A stretch of 64,000 bases of DNA from Bacillus ectoiniformans. Its GTDB lineage: Bacteria > Bacillota > Bacilli > Bacillales > Domibacillaceae. Of this stretch, positions 36,725-47,893 are shown piece by piece. The position numbers and the translations under genes are program-made. Within the stretch, counting starts at the first letter, position 1; every line of letters begins with the position of its first letter. The stretch covers positions 1 to 64,000 of the forward strand of contig NZ_JAFBES010000013.1 in NCBI RefSeq assembly GCF_016908875.1. Reading direction: 5' to 3'. The notes beneath the pieces are model-generated. The model was given only the letters and a program-made list of their open reading frames with translations. It did no database searches and had not been told where the DNA came from.

Positions 36725-38854
36725 ATGAGCGCACAGCTTAAACGTATTAGCCATTATTTTAAATATCGTTTGCTTACGGGTGCTTTGTTCTTTTTGCTGG
36801 CCGCCGTTTTATTCGGTCTTCTTTACTCGCATGTGAAGCCCGAAGTGTTTAATGTGGAGCTTTTATCAGTGGCAGACCGCACGATTCGTTCGCCGGTTAC
36901 CATTGAAGATGAAGTGAGAACTGAGAAAGAAAAAGCACGGGCGGCGGCAGAAATCGAGGATGCCTTTGCTTATCGGGAAGAGGCCGCTAATAATCAAGTG
37001 CTTTTGATCGATTCGCTATTTGACTTGCTGCGCGAGTCCAATAAAAAGATTCAAAGCGCGTCCGGTGAGAAACAGCCCTTGGTTCAAAAAGAATTAGATT
37101 CGCTAAAGAAGAAATTAAGCGGAAATGATCCTGTCAGATTTACATCCTTCATTAAAGATGAGGATCTGCTAGTTTTGCTATTAGCAACGGAAAAGGAAAT
37201 AGAGCAAGTGAGAAAAGTGGTGACTGGCAGGGTAGAGCTTAGTCTGCAGAAAAGAATTCGTGAAGAGGAAGTCCCTGGGGTTCAGCAAGAAATCGAGAGA
37301 TCTATTTTACTCTCAAATCTGTCTGGAAAACTGAATCAAGCCGCTGCTGACATCGGCCGTTACGCAATCGTCCCCAATGAATTATATGATGAGGAATTAA
37401 CAAGAACGAGGAAACTAGAAGCGATGGAGAAAGTGGAGCCGGTTAAGATCTTGCAAGGACAAGTCATCGTTCAAGAAGGTCACCTCGTCGACCGTGAAAC
37501 ATACCGGCAGCTTGAACTGGCAGGTGTGCTGAATAATGAAGCGTCCAAGAGACCGTTATTTGGATTGGCGATCTTTATTGCGACGATCGTCATCATGCTG
37601 TACTATTATTTCCGTCATTCCACTCACCAGGAAGAAAAGAAGAATGATTATTTGCTGATGACGTTAGTGATCTTTATTTTTTCTTTAACCATCATGAAGA
37701 TTGCTGAAGTTCTTTTAAAAGAAAATAATTCTGAAGTCTTATACATCGTTCCGGCCGCTTTCGCTTCCATGCTTCTGTGCGTTTTAGTGAACGAGCGCTT
37801 AGCTATGCTGATAGCGATTGTTTTATCCGCTTGCGGGAGCATTCTATTTAACGAAGGGGCAAGCAGCACATTAAATGTTGAAATGGCGCTGTATATTTTA
37901 TTTAGCAGTCTTGCGGGCATTCTATTCTTAAAAGGGCAGGGGACGAAACATATTTTGCAGGCGGGGTTATTCGTCTCACTCGTGAATGTATGTATGGTAT
38001 TGTTTCTAAAGACAGTCTCCAACGGTCAATTCGCCGAAGAGGAATATATGTATATCAGTCTGTTCGCTTGTATTTCTGGTCTTTCATCTGCTGTATTAAC
38101 GATTGGCGTCCTGCCTTTTTTTGACGCGGGATTTGGCCTGTTGTCATCAGTTAAACTGATTGAACTGTCTAGCCCTAACCACCCGCTGTTAAGAAAAATG
38201 CTAGTAGAAACTCCCGGCACGTATCATCATAGTATTATGGTAGCCAATCTTTCAGAAGCAGCTTGTGAAGCGATTGGAGCGAATGGTCTGCTAGCAAGAG
38301 TCGGGTGCTATTATCACGATGTCGGGAAAATGAAGCATCCGCAGTTTTTTATTGAAAATCAAATGAATGGTCGAAATCCGCATGACGACCTGCCGCCTGA
38401 AGTGAGTAAAGATATTATTATTTCTCATGTAAAGGATGGTGTCGATATTCTGATCAAACACGAGCTTCCTAAAGAGATCATTGATATTGCCAAGCAGCAT
38501 CACGGAACTACATTAATGAAGTATTTTTACTTTAATGCTAAAAAAACAAGCGATGAAGTGGTAGAATCAGAATACCGCTATTCGGGACCGAAGCCGCAGA
38601 CAAGAGAAATAGCGGTCATAAATATTGCGGACAGTGTAGAAGCGGCCGTTCGGTCAATGAAGCAGCCAACTAAACAAGCGATTGAGAACTTGATCGAGCA
38701 AATCGTTCAAGACAGGCTAAATGATGGACAATTTAATGAGTGTGATATTACATTAAAAGAACTGCAAATAGTTAAACGAACATTAGCCGAATCACTAAAT
38801 GGTATTTTTCATTCCAGAATTGAATACCCGGAGTTTAATAAAAAGGCGAAGTAA
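36725..38854 (+). CDS. pgpH: Cyclic-di-AMP phosphodiesterase PgpH
   Basis: This 709-aa membrane enzyme breaks down c-di-AMP. It has an N-terminal membrane helix, an extracytoplasmic 7TMR-HDED domain, about seven membrane helices in the middle, and a cytoplasmic HD domain with YHHSIMVANLSE, YYHDVGKMKHP, ISHVKDGVDI and KQHHGT. GGAGGG precedes the ATG at 36725. Confidence 0.96.
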   Translation: MSAQLKRISHYFKYRLLTGALFFLLAAVLFGLLYSHVKPEVFNVELLSVADRTIRSPVTIEDEVRTEKEKARAAAEIEDAFAYREEAANNQVLLIDSLFDLLRESNKKIQSASGEKQPLVQKELDSLKKKLSGNDPVRFTSFIKDEDLLVLLLATEKEIEQVRKVVTGRVELSLQKRIREEEVPGVQQEIERSILLSNLSGKLNQAAADIGRYAIVPNELYDEELTRTRKLEAMEKVEPVKILQGQVIVQEGHLVDRETYRQLELAGVLNNEASKRPLFGLAIFIATIVIMLYYYFRHSTHQEEKKNDYLLMTLVIFIFSLTIMKIAEVLLKENNSEVLYIVPAAFASMLLCVLVNERLAMLIAIVLSACGSILFNEGASSTLNVEMALYILFSSLAGILFLKGQGTKHILQAGLFVSLVNVCMVLFLKTVSNGQFAEEEYMYISLFACISGLSSAVLTIGVLPFFDAGFGLLSSVKLIELSSPNHPLLRKMLVETPGTYHHSIMVANLSEAACEAIGANGLLARVGCYYHDVGKMKHPQFFIENQMNGRNPHDDLPPEVSKDIIISHVKDGVDILIKHELPKEIIDIAKQHHGTTLMKYFYFNAKKTSDEVVESEYRYSGPKPQTREIAVINIADSVEAAVRSMKQPTKQAIENLIEQIVQDRLNDGQFNECDITLKELQIVKRTLAESLNGIFHSRIEYPEFNKKAK

Positions 38855-38872
38855 AGAATAGGAGGAACTAGA

Positions 38873-39343
38873 GTGCCGCTTATGATCGATATGACCGATG
38901 AAACCGATGAACTAACACCAGAAGCCTTTCAGCTAGTGGAAGAATTGCTGAATTTAACGGTCAAAAAAGAAGGCAAAGACGAGGACAGTGAAGTGTCTGT
39001 CACGTTCGTTACGAATGATCGTATTCAAGAAATTAATCACGAATACAGGGATAAAAATCAACCGACAGATGTGATTTCGTTTGCTCTTGAAGAGATGGGG
39101 GAAGATGAAATTAAAATCACTGGAGTGGATATGCCTGCCGTTTTAGGTGATATTATTATTTCTGTTCCTAGAGCCAGAGAGCAAGCAGAGGAGTATGGAC
39201 ATAGCTTTGAACGTGAATTAGGGTTTTTAGCTGTCCATGGCATGCTCCATTTGTTTGGCTATGACCACATGACAGAAGAAGAAGAGCAGGTCATGTTCAC
39301 AAAGCAGAAGGAAATTTTAAATGAGTATGGGCTTGAAAGATAA
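38873..39343 (+). CDS. ybeY: Endoribonuclease YbeY
   Basis: This 156-aa zinc RNase matures 16S rRNA 3' ends and takes part in ribosome quality control. The metal motif HGMLHLFGYDH is complete. The GTG start follows AGGAGG. It overlaps dgkA by 23 bases. Confidence 0.95.
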   Translation: MPLMIDMTDETDELTPEAFQLVEELLNLTVKKEGKDEDSEVSVTFVTNDRIQEINHEYRDKNQPTDVISFALEEMGEDEIKITGVDMPAVLGDIIISVPRAREQAEEYGHSFERELGFLAVHGMLHLFGYDHMTEEEEQVMFTKQKEILNEYGLER

Positions 39344-39719
39344 ACATGCGTTTGATGTGAAGCGGCTGAGGCGGTCGATCGGATATGCTTCGGAAGGAAT
39401 TCGCCTTGCTTTTTCGGAACCGAATTTCCGTTTTCATTGTGTGTTTGCTGCAGCAGTCGTCATGGCGGGCTTTTTTCTTTCCATTGCTCGTTGGGAGTGG
39501 ATTGTGGTATGTATGCTCATTGCGGGTATGCTGGCACTTGAAATGATCAATACAGCTATTGAAAAGACCATTGATCTAATGACCGGTCACTATCATCCGC
39601 TGGCAAAGGCTGCGAAGGATTTGTCCGCGGGTGCGGTTCTCCTTTATGCGTGTCTTTCCGTCATCATCGGTTTTTTAATATTCGGGCCGAAAATAATAGA
39701 CCTATTTTATAAAAGTTAG
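39321..39719 (+). CDS. dgkA: Undecaprenol kinase (DgkA family)
   Basis: This 132-aa protein has three membrane helices and belongs to the Gram-positive DgkA family, which phosphorylates undecaprenol. EGIRLAFSEPNFRFH and the signature LEMINTAIEKTIDL are present. AGAAGGA lies eight bases before the ATG, inside ybeY. Confidence 0.93.
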   Translation: MSMGLKDKHAFDVKRLRRSIGYASEGIRLAFSEPNFRFHCVFAAAVVMAGFFLSIARWEWIVVCMLIAGMLALEMINTAIEKTIDLMTGHYHPLAKAAKDLSAGAVLLYACLSVIIGFLIFGPKIIDLFYKS

Positions 39720-39784
39720 ATTTTTCAGAATTTTTCCCGTAAAAGGATTACAAATTTCATTTTTTGTATTAAAATATATAGTGA

Positions 39785-41105
<1,321 letters not shown>

Positions 41106-41206
41106 AAATTATACTAGAAATTTTTGCTCCTCATAAACAGTCAGTTTAAGGTGAAGCTATTATGGAAGCCATCTGCCGTTAAAAATATGAAAGGTGGGAA
41201 TTGAAC

Positions 41207-41362
41207 ATGTTGGATTTTACTTGGAAAGTTTTTTCTGAAACAGGCAGTGTTGAAGTGTACCTACTGTATCGGGATATTAAAAATGACAACTCCGTCTCCC
41301 CATTCGAACAAGAGCATGAGATGGCTGAACTTGACTTCCCAACAACTGGCATCCCGAATTGA
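41207..41362 (+). CDS. yqzL: YqzL family small protein
   Basis: This 51-aa protein starts MLDFTWKVFSETGSVEVYLLYRD and has an acidic C-terminal half (EQEHEMAELDFPTTG). It matches the conserved YqzL family found between era and recO. AAGGTGGGAA precedes the ATG. Function unknown. Confidence 0.88.
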   Translation: MLDFTWKVFSETGSVEVYLLYRDIKNDNSVSPFEQEHEMAELDFPTTGIPN

Positions 41363-41386
41363 GGAGTATAGAAGGGCGGCCTTCTT

Positions 41387-42160
41387 GTGCTTCAAAAATG
41401 TGAAGGTATTGTAATTCGAACAGCCAACTACGGCGAAACAAATAAAATAGTTACGATGTTTACGAAGGAAAAAGGAAAGATTGCTGTCATGGCAAGAGGC
41501 GCAAAAAAACCGAACAGCCGTCTTTCCTCTATTACTCAGCCTTTTACACATGGTTACTTTCTTATTCAGTCGGGAAGCGGCCTCGGAACTCTGCAACAGG
41601 GTGAAATGGTCTCTTCTATGCGCCATATCAGAGAAGATTTAATCGTGACCTCCTACGCCGCATATATTGTGGAACTGTTAGATAAAAGTACCGAGGAGAA
41701 AGAAGCTTATCCTTCTCTGTTTCACTTTTTACAGCAGACTCTCCATTACTTAAATGAAGGTTATGATGCGGAAATATTAACAAACATTTTTGAGATGAAG
41801 ATGCTTCATTTAATTGGTCTGCGCCCTGAATTGAGCTGTTGCGTCAATTGCGGCAGCAAAGAGGGGCGTTTTGCTTTTTCCATTCGGGAAAATGGTTTGC
41901 TGTGCCATCGCTGTTTTGAGATGGATCCTTATATGCTTCCGTTATCACAATCAGCCATCAAACTGCTTCGCTTATTCTATTTCTTTGATCTGGACAGGCT
42001 GGGAAACATTACGGTCAAACCGGAAACAAAAAAGGAATTGCGAGCGGCGATTCATATGTATTATGATGAATATTCGGGATTGTATTTAAAATCGAGGCGC
42101 TTTTTGGAGCAAATGGAAAAAATTCAAGGTATTTTTGAAAAACCGAAAGAAGAAGATTGA
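41387..42160 (+). CDS. recO: DNA repair protein RecO
   Basis: This 257-aa protein has an OB fold at the N-terminus ([24 protein letters not shown] in two parts: [13 protein letters not shown] and [14 protein letters not shown]). A zinc-binding region follows, with CCVNCG and LLCHRCF. It loads RecA with RecR. The GTG start is 24 bases after yqzL. The quoted N-terminal piece is shown as overlapping short motifs. Confidence 0.95.
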   Translation: MLQKCEGIVIRTANYGETNKIVTMFTKEKGKIAVMARGAKKPNSRLSSITQPFTHGYFLIQSGSGLGTLQQGEMVSSMRHIREDLIVTSYAAYIVELLDKSTEEKEAYPSLFHFLQQTLHYLNEGYDAEILTNIFEMKMLHLIGLRPELSCCVNCGSKEGRFAFSIRENGLLCHRCFEMDPYMLPLSQSAIKLLRLFYFFDLDRLGNITVKPETKKELRAAIHMYYDEYSGLYLKSRRFLEQMEKIQGIFEKPKEED

Positions 42161-42427
42161 CAAAACAGCTTTTTTCGATTAAGTTTTTTACATACTTAAA
42201 AACGAATAGTAAAGACCGCAGTGAAGGAAAGGAAGTAATTGATTTCCTCTTTTTAAGCGAATCCGGGATGGTGAAAGCCGGATAAAGAGCATCAACGAAA
42301 GGCAGTCTGGAGCGGCAGCAAGAAAAGAGGCGAATGGCAGATTTCTGCTATTGGCAATTAGGGTGGAACCGCGGGTTAACTCTCGTCCCTATGTACGAAC
42401 GATCGTGCATAGAGACGGGAGTTTTTT
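42157..42427 (+). promoter_or_regulatory. Promoter and T-box riboswitch (glycine) upstream of glyQ-glyS
   Basis: A TTGACA at 42157-42162 overlaps the recO stop and probably belongs to the leader promoter. The leader from about 42205 shows stem I elements. The T-box sequence AGGGTGGAACCGCG at 42359-42373 comes before the terminator stem at 42378-42427 (AACTC-CGTC-CTATG arms, six T). A GGC followed by A at 42301-42303 is the likely specifier, a glycine codon. Uncharged tRNA-Gly would favour antitermination. T-box and terminator are seen; the specifier is inferred. Confidence 0.92.
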
Positions 42428-42509
42428 GTTTGTCTCCGCACGAAAAAACAACGCAATTTCACTTTGTTAATTAGGTGCATAGCGCCAATACATGAAAAGG
42501 GGCAAAGCA

Positions 42510-43397
42510 ATGAATATTCAAGACATGATTGTTACGCTGCAAAAGCATTGGTCAGATCATGGCTGTATTTTAATGCAGGCATATGATGTAGAAAAAGGGG
42601 CAGGAACGATGAGTCCTTATACGTTCTTGCGCGCGATTGGTCCAGAGCCTTGGAATGTGGCGTATGTTGAACCAAGCCGCCGTCCAGCCGATGGGCGTTA
42701 CGGAGAAAACCCGAACCGTTTGTATCAGCACCATCAGTTCCAGGTCATCATGAAACCTTCTCCTGACAACATTCAGGAAATGTATTTAGATTCTTTAAAA
42801 GCTTTAGGTATTGACCCATTAGAGCATGATATCCGGTTTGTTGAAGATAACTGGGAAAATCCTTCTCTTGGCTGTGCGGGTCTTGGCTGGGAAGTTTGGC
42901 TAGATGGTATGGAAATCACGCAATTTACGTATTTTCAGCAAGTAGGCGGTTTGGAATGCAAGCCGGTATCTGTTGAAATTACATATGGTATTGAGCGGTT
43001 AGCGTCTTATATTCAAGAAAAGGAAAATGTGTTTGATTTAGAGTGGACAAACGGGTTCACAGTGAGAGATATTTTCTATCAGCCTGAATTTGAACATTCG
43101 AAATATACATTTGAAACATCGGATGCGGACATGCTGTTTAATTTATTTGCCATTTATGAGAAAGAAGCGAAACGTCAAATGGATGAAGGGCTTGTACACC
43201 CTGCCTATGACTATGTTTTAAAATGTTCCCACGTGTTTAACGTGCTCGATGCTAAAGGAGCAATTTCAGTAACGGAAAGAACGGCTTACCTTGGCCGCAT
43301 GAGAAACCTCGCCAGACAAATAGCGAAAACATTTTATGATGAGCGAGAAAAGTTAGGGTTCCCAATTTTGCAAAGGGAAGGAGAGCAGGGTCATGAA
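42510..43397 (+). CDS. glyQ: Glycine--tRNA ligase, alpha subunit
   Basis: This approximately 296-aa catalytic subunit of the bacterial alpha2-beta2 glycyl-tRNA synthetase begins [19 protein letters not shown]. It contains [33 protein letters not shown] and [17 protein letters not shown]. The ATG at 42510 follows AAAGGGGC; an in-frame ATG 18 bases earlier is less likely. The frame runs to the TAA near 43400 and overlaps glyS. Confidence 0.95.
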
Positions 43398-45465
43398 TAA
43401 GAGAGATTTATTAATTGAAATCGGATTGGAAGAAATGCCGGCACGTTTTGTCACTGAATCCATGAATCAGCTTGGCCGCCGTGTAGAGGAATTTTTAAAT
43501 GAATTGAAGATTACGTTTGGTCAAGTCGATGTTTACTCGACGCCTCGCCGTTTAGCAGTAATGGTGAAAGCTGTGGCAGAAGCGCAGGAAGACATTGAGG
43601 AAGAAGCAAAAGGACCGGCCAAAAAGATCGCGAAAACAGAGGATGGAGAATGGTCAAAAGCCGCAGCTGGGTTTGCTCGCGGACAAGGCATGACAGTGGA
43701 TGACATATTCTTTAAAGAAATTAAAGGCATTGAATATGCGTTTGTCAATAAATTCATTAAAGGGCAGGCAACTAAAGATCTTTTGCCTAAGCTTGAGCAA
43801 GTGATCTCTAGTATGACATTTGGAAAAAATATGCGCTGGGCGAGCAATGAATTCCGATATGTCCGTCCAATAAAATGGATGGTGGCACTATTCGGCAGCG
43901 AAGTGATTCCTTTTGAAATTACAAATGTGGCCACAGGCAAAACAACGCTTGGCCATCGTTTCTTAGGAGAACAAGCTGAAATTACTGAACCAGCTGGGTA
44001 CGTCGAGACACTTTCAGGTCAAAAGGTCATTGCAGATCCCAATGAAAGAAAAGAAATGATCAGAAAACAATTAAAAGATATTGAAGCGAAAGAAAATTGG
44101 GTCATTCCAGTTGATGAAGGCTTGCTTGAAGAAGTCAATAATTTAGTGGAATATCCTACGGCTCTATCAGGATCGTTTAACGAAGAGTTTCTTGAGCTTC
44201 CGGATGAAGTATTAATCACATCAATGAAAGAACACCAGCGCTATTTCCCGGTGAAGAATCAAGCAGGAGAGCTGCTTCCTTACTTCGTCACTGTTCGAAA
44301 TGGGGATTCACATTCACTTGACAAAGTGGCAAAAGGAAATGAAAAAGTTCTTCGCGCACGATTAGCTGATGCAGACTTCTTCTATAAAGAAGATCAAAAA
44401 ACAGCTATCGCAGCTTTTGTGAAGAAGCTTTCGACCATTGTCTATCATGAGAAAATCGGAACCTTATCCGAAAAGATCAGCCGAATTCAAAGAATCTCAT
44501 CTAAATTAGCTGACATGGTTGGCACAGACGAAAAAACGAAACAGCAAGTGAACCGGGCGGCTGAAATTTGTAAATTTGATCTAGTTACCCACATGGTATA
44601 TGAATTCCCTGAATTGCAAGGTGTCATGGGCGAGAAGTATGCGATCCAAAAAGGCGAAGACAAAGAAGTGGCAGAAGCGATTAACCAGCATTACCAGCCT
44701 CGCCATGCCGATGATGCGGCACCAGAGCATATAACGGGAGCTTTAGTGAGCATAGCAGACAAGCTAGATACGATCATCTCATGTTTCGCCGTGGATATTA
44801 TTCCAACAGGTTCTCAAGATCCTTATGCCTTGCGAAGACAAACGGCCGGCATTGTGCAAACACTGATCCAGCATGGCTGGGTTCTTGAACTTGAAGACAT
44901 TTTGGCAGCTGCAGTGAATATAGTAAAAGCGGATGAAATCGGAGAGAAACAGCCAGAAGTTCTGCTTGATGAGCTGCTTTCATTCTTTAAGTTAAGAATT
45001 AAATACAGTATGCAGGAAAAAGAGATCAGCCATGATGTGATCGATGCCGTTTTAGAAGGGGCTGTTGGATCATTGCCTTCACTATTTGAAAGAGCTGCTG
45101 TTATCATGAATCATAAAAATGATGCAGAGTTTAAAAGTGATATGGAAGCATTGAGCCGCGTTCTGAACATAGCGAAAAAAGCGGATAAAAACACGGAAGT
45201 AAACACAGAGCTGTTTGCTAACGAGCAAGAAAACGTTCTATTCAATGAGTATATTCGTATACAAGAAGCGCTAAAGAGTGCGGAAAGTATCGAAGACCGG
45301 TACCAATTATTAGTCAGCGTCAAGCCGGCGATTGATGACTACTTTGAACATACGATGATCATGTCTGATGATGAAAACATCAAAACCAACCGCTTAAGCC
45401 AAATGAGTAAATTGGCGAATCTGATCCTTGATTTTGCTCACTTTAATTCAATTTTAGTCAAATAA
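43393..45465 (+). CDS. glyS: Glycine--tRNA ligase, beta subunit
   Basis: This 690-aa subunit carries the HD-like and anticodon-binding parts of glycyl-tRNA synthetase. [15 protein letters not shown] at the N-terminus, [23 protein letters not shown] and [13 protein letters not shown] are typical. GAAGGAGAG precedes the ATG within the end of glyQ. Confidence 0.97.
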   Translation: MNKRDLLIEIGLEEMPARFVTESMNQLGRRVEEFLNELKITFGQVDVYSTPRRLAVMVKAVAEAQEDIEEEAKGPAKKIAKTEDGEWSKAAAGFARGQGMTVDDIFFKEIKGIEYAFVNKFIKGQATKDLLPKLEQVISSMTFGKNMRWASNEFRYVRPIKWMVALFGSEVIPFEITNVATGKTTLGHRFLGEQAEITEPAGYVETLSGQKVIADPNERKEMIRKQLKDIEAKENWVIPVDEGLLEEVNNLVEYPTALSGSFNEEFLELPDEVLITSMKEHQRYFPVKNQAGELLPYFVTVRNGDSHSLDKVAKGNEKVLRARLADADFFYKEDQKTAIAAFVKKLSTIVYHEKIGTLSEKISRIQRISSKLADMVGTDEKTKQQVNRAAEICKFDLVTHMVYEFPELQGVMGEKYAIQKGEDKEVAEAINQHYQPRHADDAAPEHITGALVSIADKLDTIISCFAVDIIPTGSQDPYALRRQTAGIVQTLIQHGWVLELEDILAAAVNIVKADEIGEKQPEVLLDELLSFFKLRIKYSMQEKEISHDVIDAVLEGAVGSLPSLFERAAVIMNHKNDAEFKSDMEALSRVLNIAKKADKNTEVNTELFANEQENVLFNEYIRIQEALKSAESIEDRYQLLVSVKPAIDDYFEHTMIMSDDENIKTNRLSQMSKLANLILDFAHFNSILVK

Positions 45466-45512
45466 TAAGCAAAAACTTTGCATAGATGAACCATCTCTCA
45501 TACACTTAGAAG

Positions 45513-45539
45513 AGTCTGCCTGCCTGGGCAGACTTTTCC
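45513..45539 (+). terminator. Terminator of glyQ-glyS
   Basis: AGTCTGCC and GGCAGACT form an 8-bp stem followed by TTTTCC. Confidence 0.7.
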
Positions 45540-45656
45540 TCACGCCCAAAAGAGATAGATATGTTTTTCGTTCGTAGGAAACTTTTCTTTTCATTTATGA
45601 TAAATAGTATATAATATTTATTATATGGTATAACACATTTGAGCGTGAATTAGGTG

Positions 45657-46292
45657 GTGAGGACAATAGAACTGAACAAGCGTCAAGAGACAATCTTGCA
45701 AATCGTAAAAGAAAATGGTCCAATTACAGGGGAGAATATTGCGGAGCGCTTAAGTTTGACCCGAGCGACGCTAAGACCTGACCTTGCAATATTAACTATG
45801 GCGGGATTTCTGGATGCCAGACCTCGCGTAGGTTATTTTTATACAGGCAAAACTGGCACACAGCTTTTAACTGAAAATCTAATGAAAATTTATGTGAAAG
45901 ATTATCAATCGATCCCCGTAGTGGTTCCTTCAAATGTTTCAGTTTATGAAGCGATCGTGACGATGTTTTTAGAAGATGTAGGCACATTATTTGTCGTCGA
46001 TGAAAAGAATTGCTTAGTCGGTGTGCTCTCACGAAAAGATTTGCTGCGTGCAAGCATTGGAAAGCAGGAATTAAGCACATTGCCGGTGAACATTATAATG
46101 ACAAGAATGCCGAATATTACGGTCTGTGAAAAGGACGACTTACTGATAGATGTAGCGAAAAATTTAATTGAAAAGCAAATCGACTCTGTGCCGGTTGTGA
46201 AGGTTAGCGAGGCAGGGTATGAAGTGACTGGAAGGGTGACGAAAACCACGATTGCCAAAGCTTTCATTTCTCTGGCAGATGATGAAGTTTAG
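45657..46292 (+). CDS. ccpN: Transcriptional repressor CcpN
   Basis: This approximately 211-aa regulator represses gluconeogenic genes (gapB, pckA in B. subtilis) when glycolytic substrates are present. It has an N-terminal helix-turn-helix (GENIAERLSLTRATLRPDLAIL in parts: GENIAERLSL, TRATLRPDLA) and two CBS domains. The start is unclear: adjacent GTG codons at 45654 and 45657 overlap the AGGTGG site. The N-terminus from 45657 (VRTIELNKRQ) lines up with the B. subtilis protein. Confidence 0.92.
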   Translation: MRTIELNKRQETILQIVKENGPITGENIAERLSLTRATLRPDLAILTMAGFLDARPRVGYFYTGKTGTQLLTENLMKIYVKDYQSIPVVVPSNVSVYEAIVTMFLEDVGTLFVVDEKNCLVGVLSRKDLLRASIGKQELSTLPVNIIMTRMPNITVCEKDDLLIDVAKNLIEKQIDSVPVVKVSEAGYEVTGRVTKTTIAKAFISLADDEV

Positions 46293-46319
46293 CTTATGAA
46301 TGATAAAGGAGGGAACTGA

Positions 46320-47132
46320 TTGTTGGTGAAAGATCCGATCATTTATATAGTATCAGATTCCGTTGGCGAGACAGCTGAATTAGTGACGAAAGCCGCAGTC
46401 AGCCAATTCAATGGTTCCCATGCCATTATAAAAAGATTTCCTTATGTTGAGGATTTTGCCAATATTGATGAAGTGATTGATTTGGCAAAAATTGAGCAGG
46501 GAATTATTGTTTATACACTAGTTAAACCGGATATTAGGAAGTATATGATGAAAAGGGCTGCTGAGGAAGAAATCATTATCTTTGATCTGATCGGGCCGCT
46601 TATGGATCAGCTGGAAATGATGTATAACCGAAAGCCGCTATTAGAGCCTGGTTTAGTACGGCGGCTGGATGAAGAGTACTTTAAGAAAGTAGAGGCCATT
46701 GAGTTTGCGGTCAAATATGATGATGGGCGTGATCCACGCGGTCTGCTGAAGGCGGATATTATTCTGTTAGGTGTGTCGCGTACGTCTAAAACCCCGTTGT
46801 CACAGTATTTAGCACATAAACGTTTAAAGGTAGCGAATGTTCCTCTCGTTCCGGAAGTAGATCCACCTGAAGAACTGTTTACGGTTCCAAAGAGCAAGTG
46901 CTTTGGTTTAAAAATCAGCCCAGATAAATTGAATTTTATCCGTAAAGAAAGACTCTTGTCACTCGGATTAAACGACAGTGCCAGCTATGCGGATGTGGAG
47001 CGGATTAAAACAGAAATAGCTTATTTTGAAAAGATTACAGACCGAATCGGCTGTGAAGTAATCGATGTAACGAATAAAGCGGTGGAAGAAACAGCTAATA
47101 TTATTTTAAGCAAGTTTCGCAATGTAAGATAG
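46320..47132 (+). CDS. yqfL: Pyruvate, phosphate dikinase regulatory protein family (YqfL)
   Basis: This 270-aa bifunctional kinase/phosphorylase family protein (DUF299) has [13 protein letters not shown] at the N-terminus and the P-loop-like [18 protein letters not shown], then [11 protein letters not shown]. In B. subtilis YqfL modulates CcpN activity; the two genes are adjacent. GGAGGG lies six bases before the TTG start; TTG 46323 and GTG 46326 are alternatives. Confidence 0.93.
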   Translation: MLVKDPIIYIVSDSVGETAELVTKAAVSQFNGSHAIIKRFPYVEDFANIDEVIDLAKIEQGIIVYTLVKPDIRKYMMKRAAEEEIIIFDLIGPLMDQLEMMYNRKPLLEPGLVRRLDEEYFKKVEAIEFAVKYDDGRDPRGLLKADIILLGVSRTSKTPLSQYLAHKRLKVANVPLVPEVDPPEELFTVPKSKCFGLKISPDKLNFIRKERLLSLGLNDSASYADVERIKTEIAYFEKITDRIGCEVIDVTNKAVEETANIILSKFRNVR

Positions 47133-47165
47133 CACATGATCGGTGGATTATGTGCTTTTCCTTTT
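47131..47165 (+). terminator. Terminator of ccpN-yqfL
   Basis: AGCACAT pairs with ATGTGCT and a pyrimidine run follows; the first arm begins at the yqfL stop. Confidence 0.65.
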
Positions 47166-47409
47166 CATTAAAAAAATGAAAAAAAACATAGTTATTTTTG
47201 AACAAATATACTATAATAAAAAATTGTGATAAAAATGTATTTGAAACAGGTTTAGAGCTTGACATAAAAGAATAAACTAATTACATGTTGTGTTTATCGT
47301 GAAAAGAGACAAAGGTATGCGGTGCGCGCTTTTTTTTAGGATATTTCGCTTTTAAGAAGGATTCTAAACAAGCTTGTAGAATAATAAACGATAGGAAAGA
47401 AAGAGAAAT

Positions 47410-47856
47410 ATGAAAATATTTGTCGATGCAGATTCTTGTCCAGTAAAACAGGAAATACTTACCTTGGCAAAAGAGTATAAAATTGAAGCGGTCTTTGTGG
47501 CTTCCATTCGACATATGATGAATCAAACCATGGAAGGCACATGGAAATATGTTGACCCGGATGCAGAAGCGGCCGATCTTTATATTTTTAATCACTTGCA
47601 AAAAGGAGATGTATTAGTCACTCAGGACATAGGATTAGCAGGTCTAGCGCTTTCCAAGCAGGTGAATGTCGTTTCTCCAAGAGGACATGTATATCACGAA
47701 GATAACATGGCGAATGAATTGCATTTTCGTCACCTGGCTGCTAAAGCAAGAAGAAGCGGTGTGTATTCAAAAGGGCCTAAAGCATTTACGGATGCAGATA
47801 ACAGCCGATTTATGGTCAATATGAAAAATATATTGTCGCAAGCTGCAGGAAGATAA
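47410..47856 (+). CDS. yaiI: UPF0178 family protein YaiI/YqxD
   Basis: This 148-aa protein of the DUF188 group has a PIN-like fold. MKIFVDADSCPVKQEI, DVLVTQDIGLAGLAL and SPRGHVYHEDNM are conserved. Function is not established. It precedes dnaG, as yqxD does in B. subtilis. The 270-base gap upstream has A+T-rich sequence with a TTGACA near 47260 and no supported gene. Confidence 0.9.
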   Translation: MKIFVDADSCPVKQEILTLAKEYKIEAVFVASIRHMMNQTMEGTWKYVDPDAEAADLYIFNHLQKGDVLVTQDIGLAGLALSKQVNVVSPRGHVYHEDNMANELHFRHLAAKARRSGVYSKGPKAFTDADNSRFMVNMKNILSQAAGR

Positions 47857-47893
47857 GAATTCTTATCGAACAATAATATAGCTGGTGGTATAA

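Noticed and set aside
47281-47601. Minus-strand ORF opposite yaiI
   Set aside because: It covers the yaiI start and has no conserved motif or ribosome binding site.
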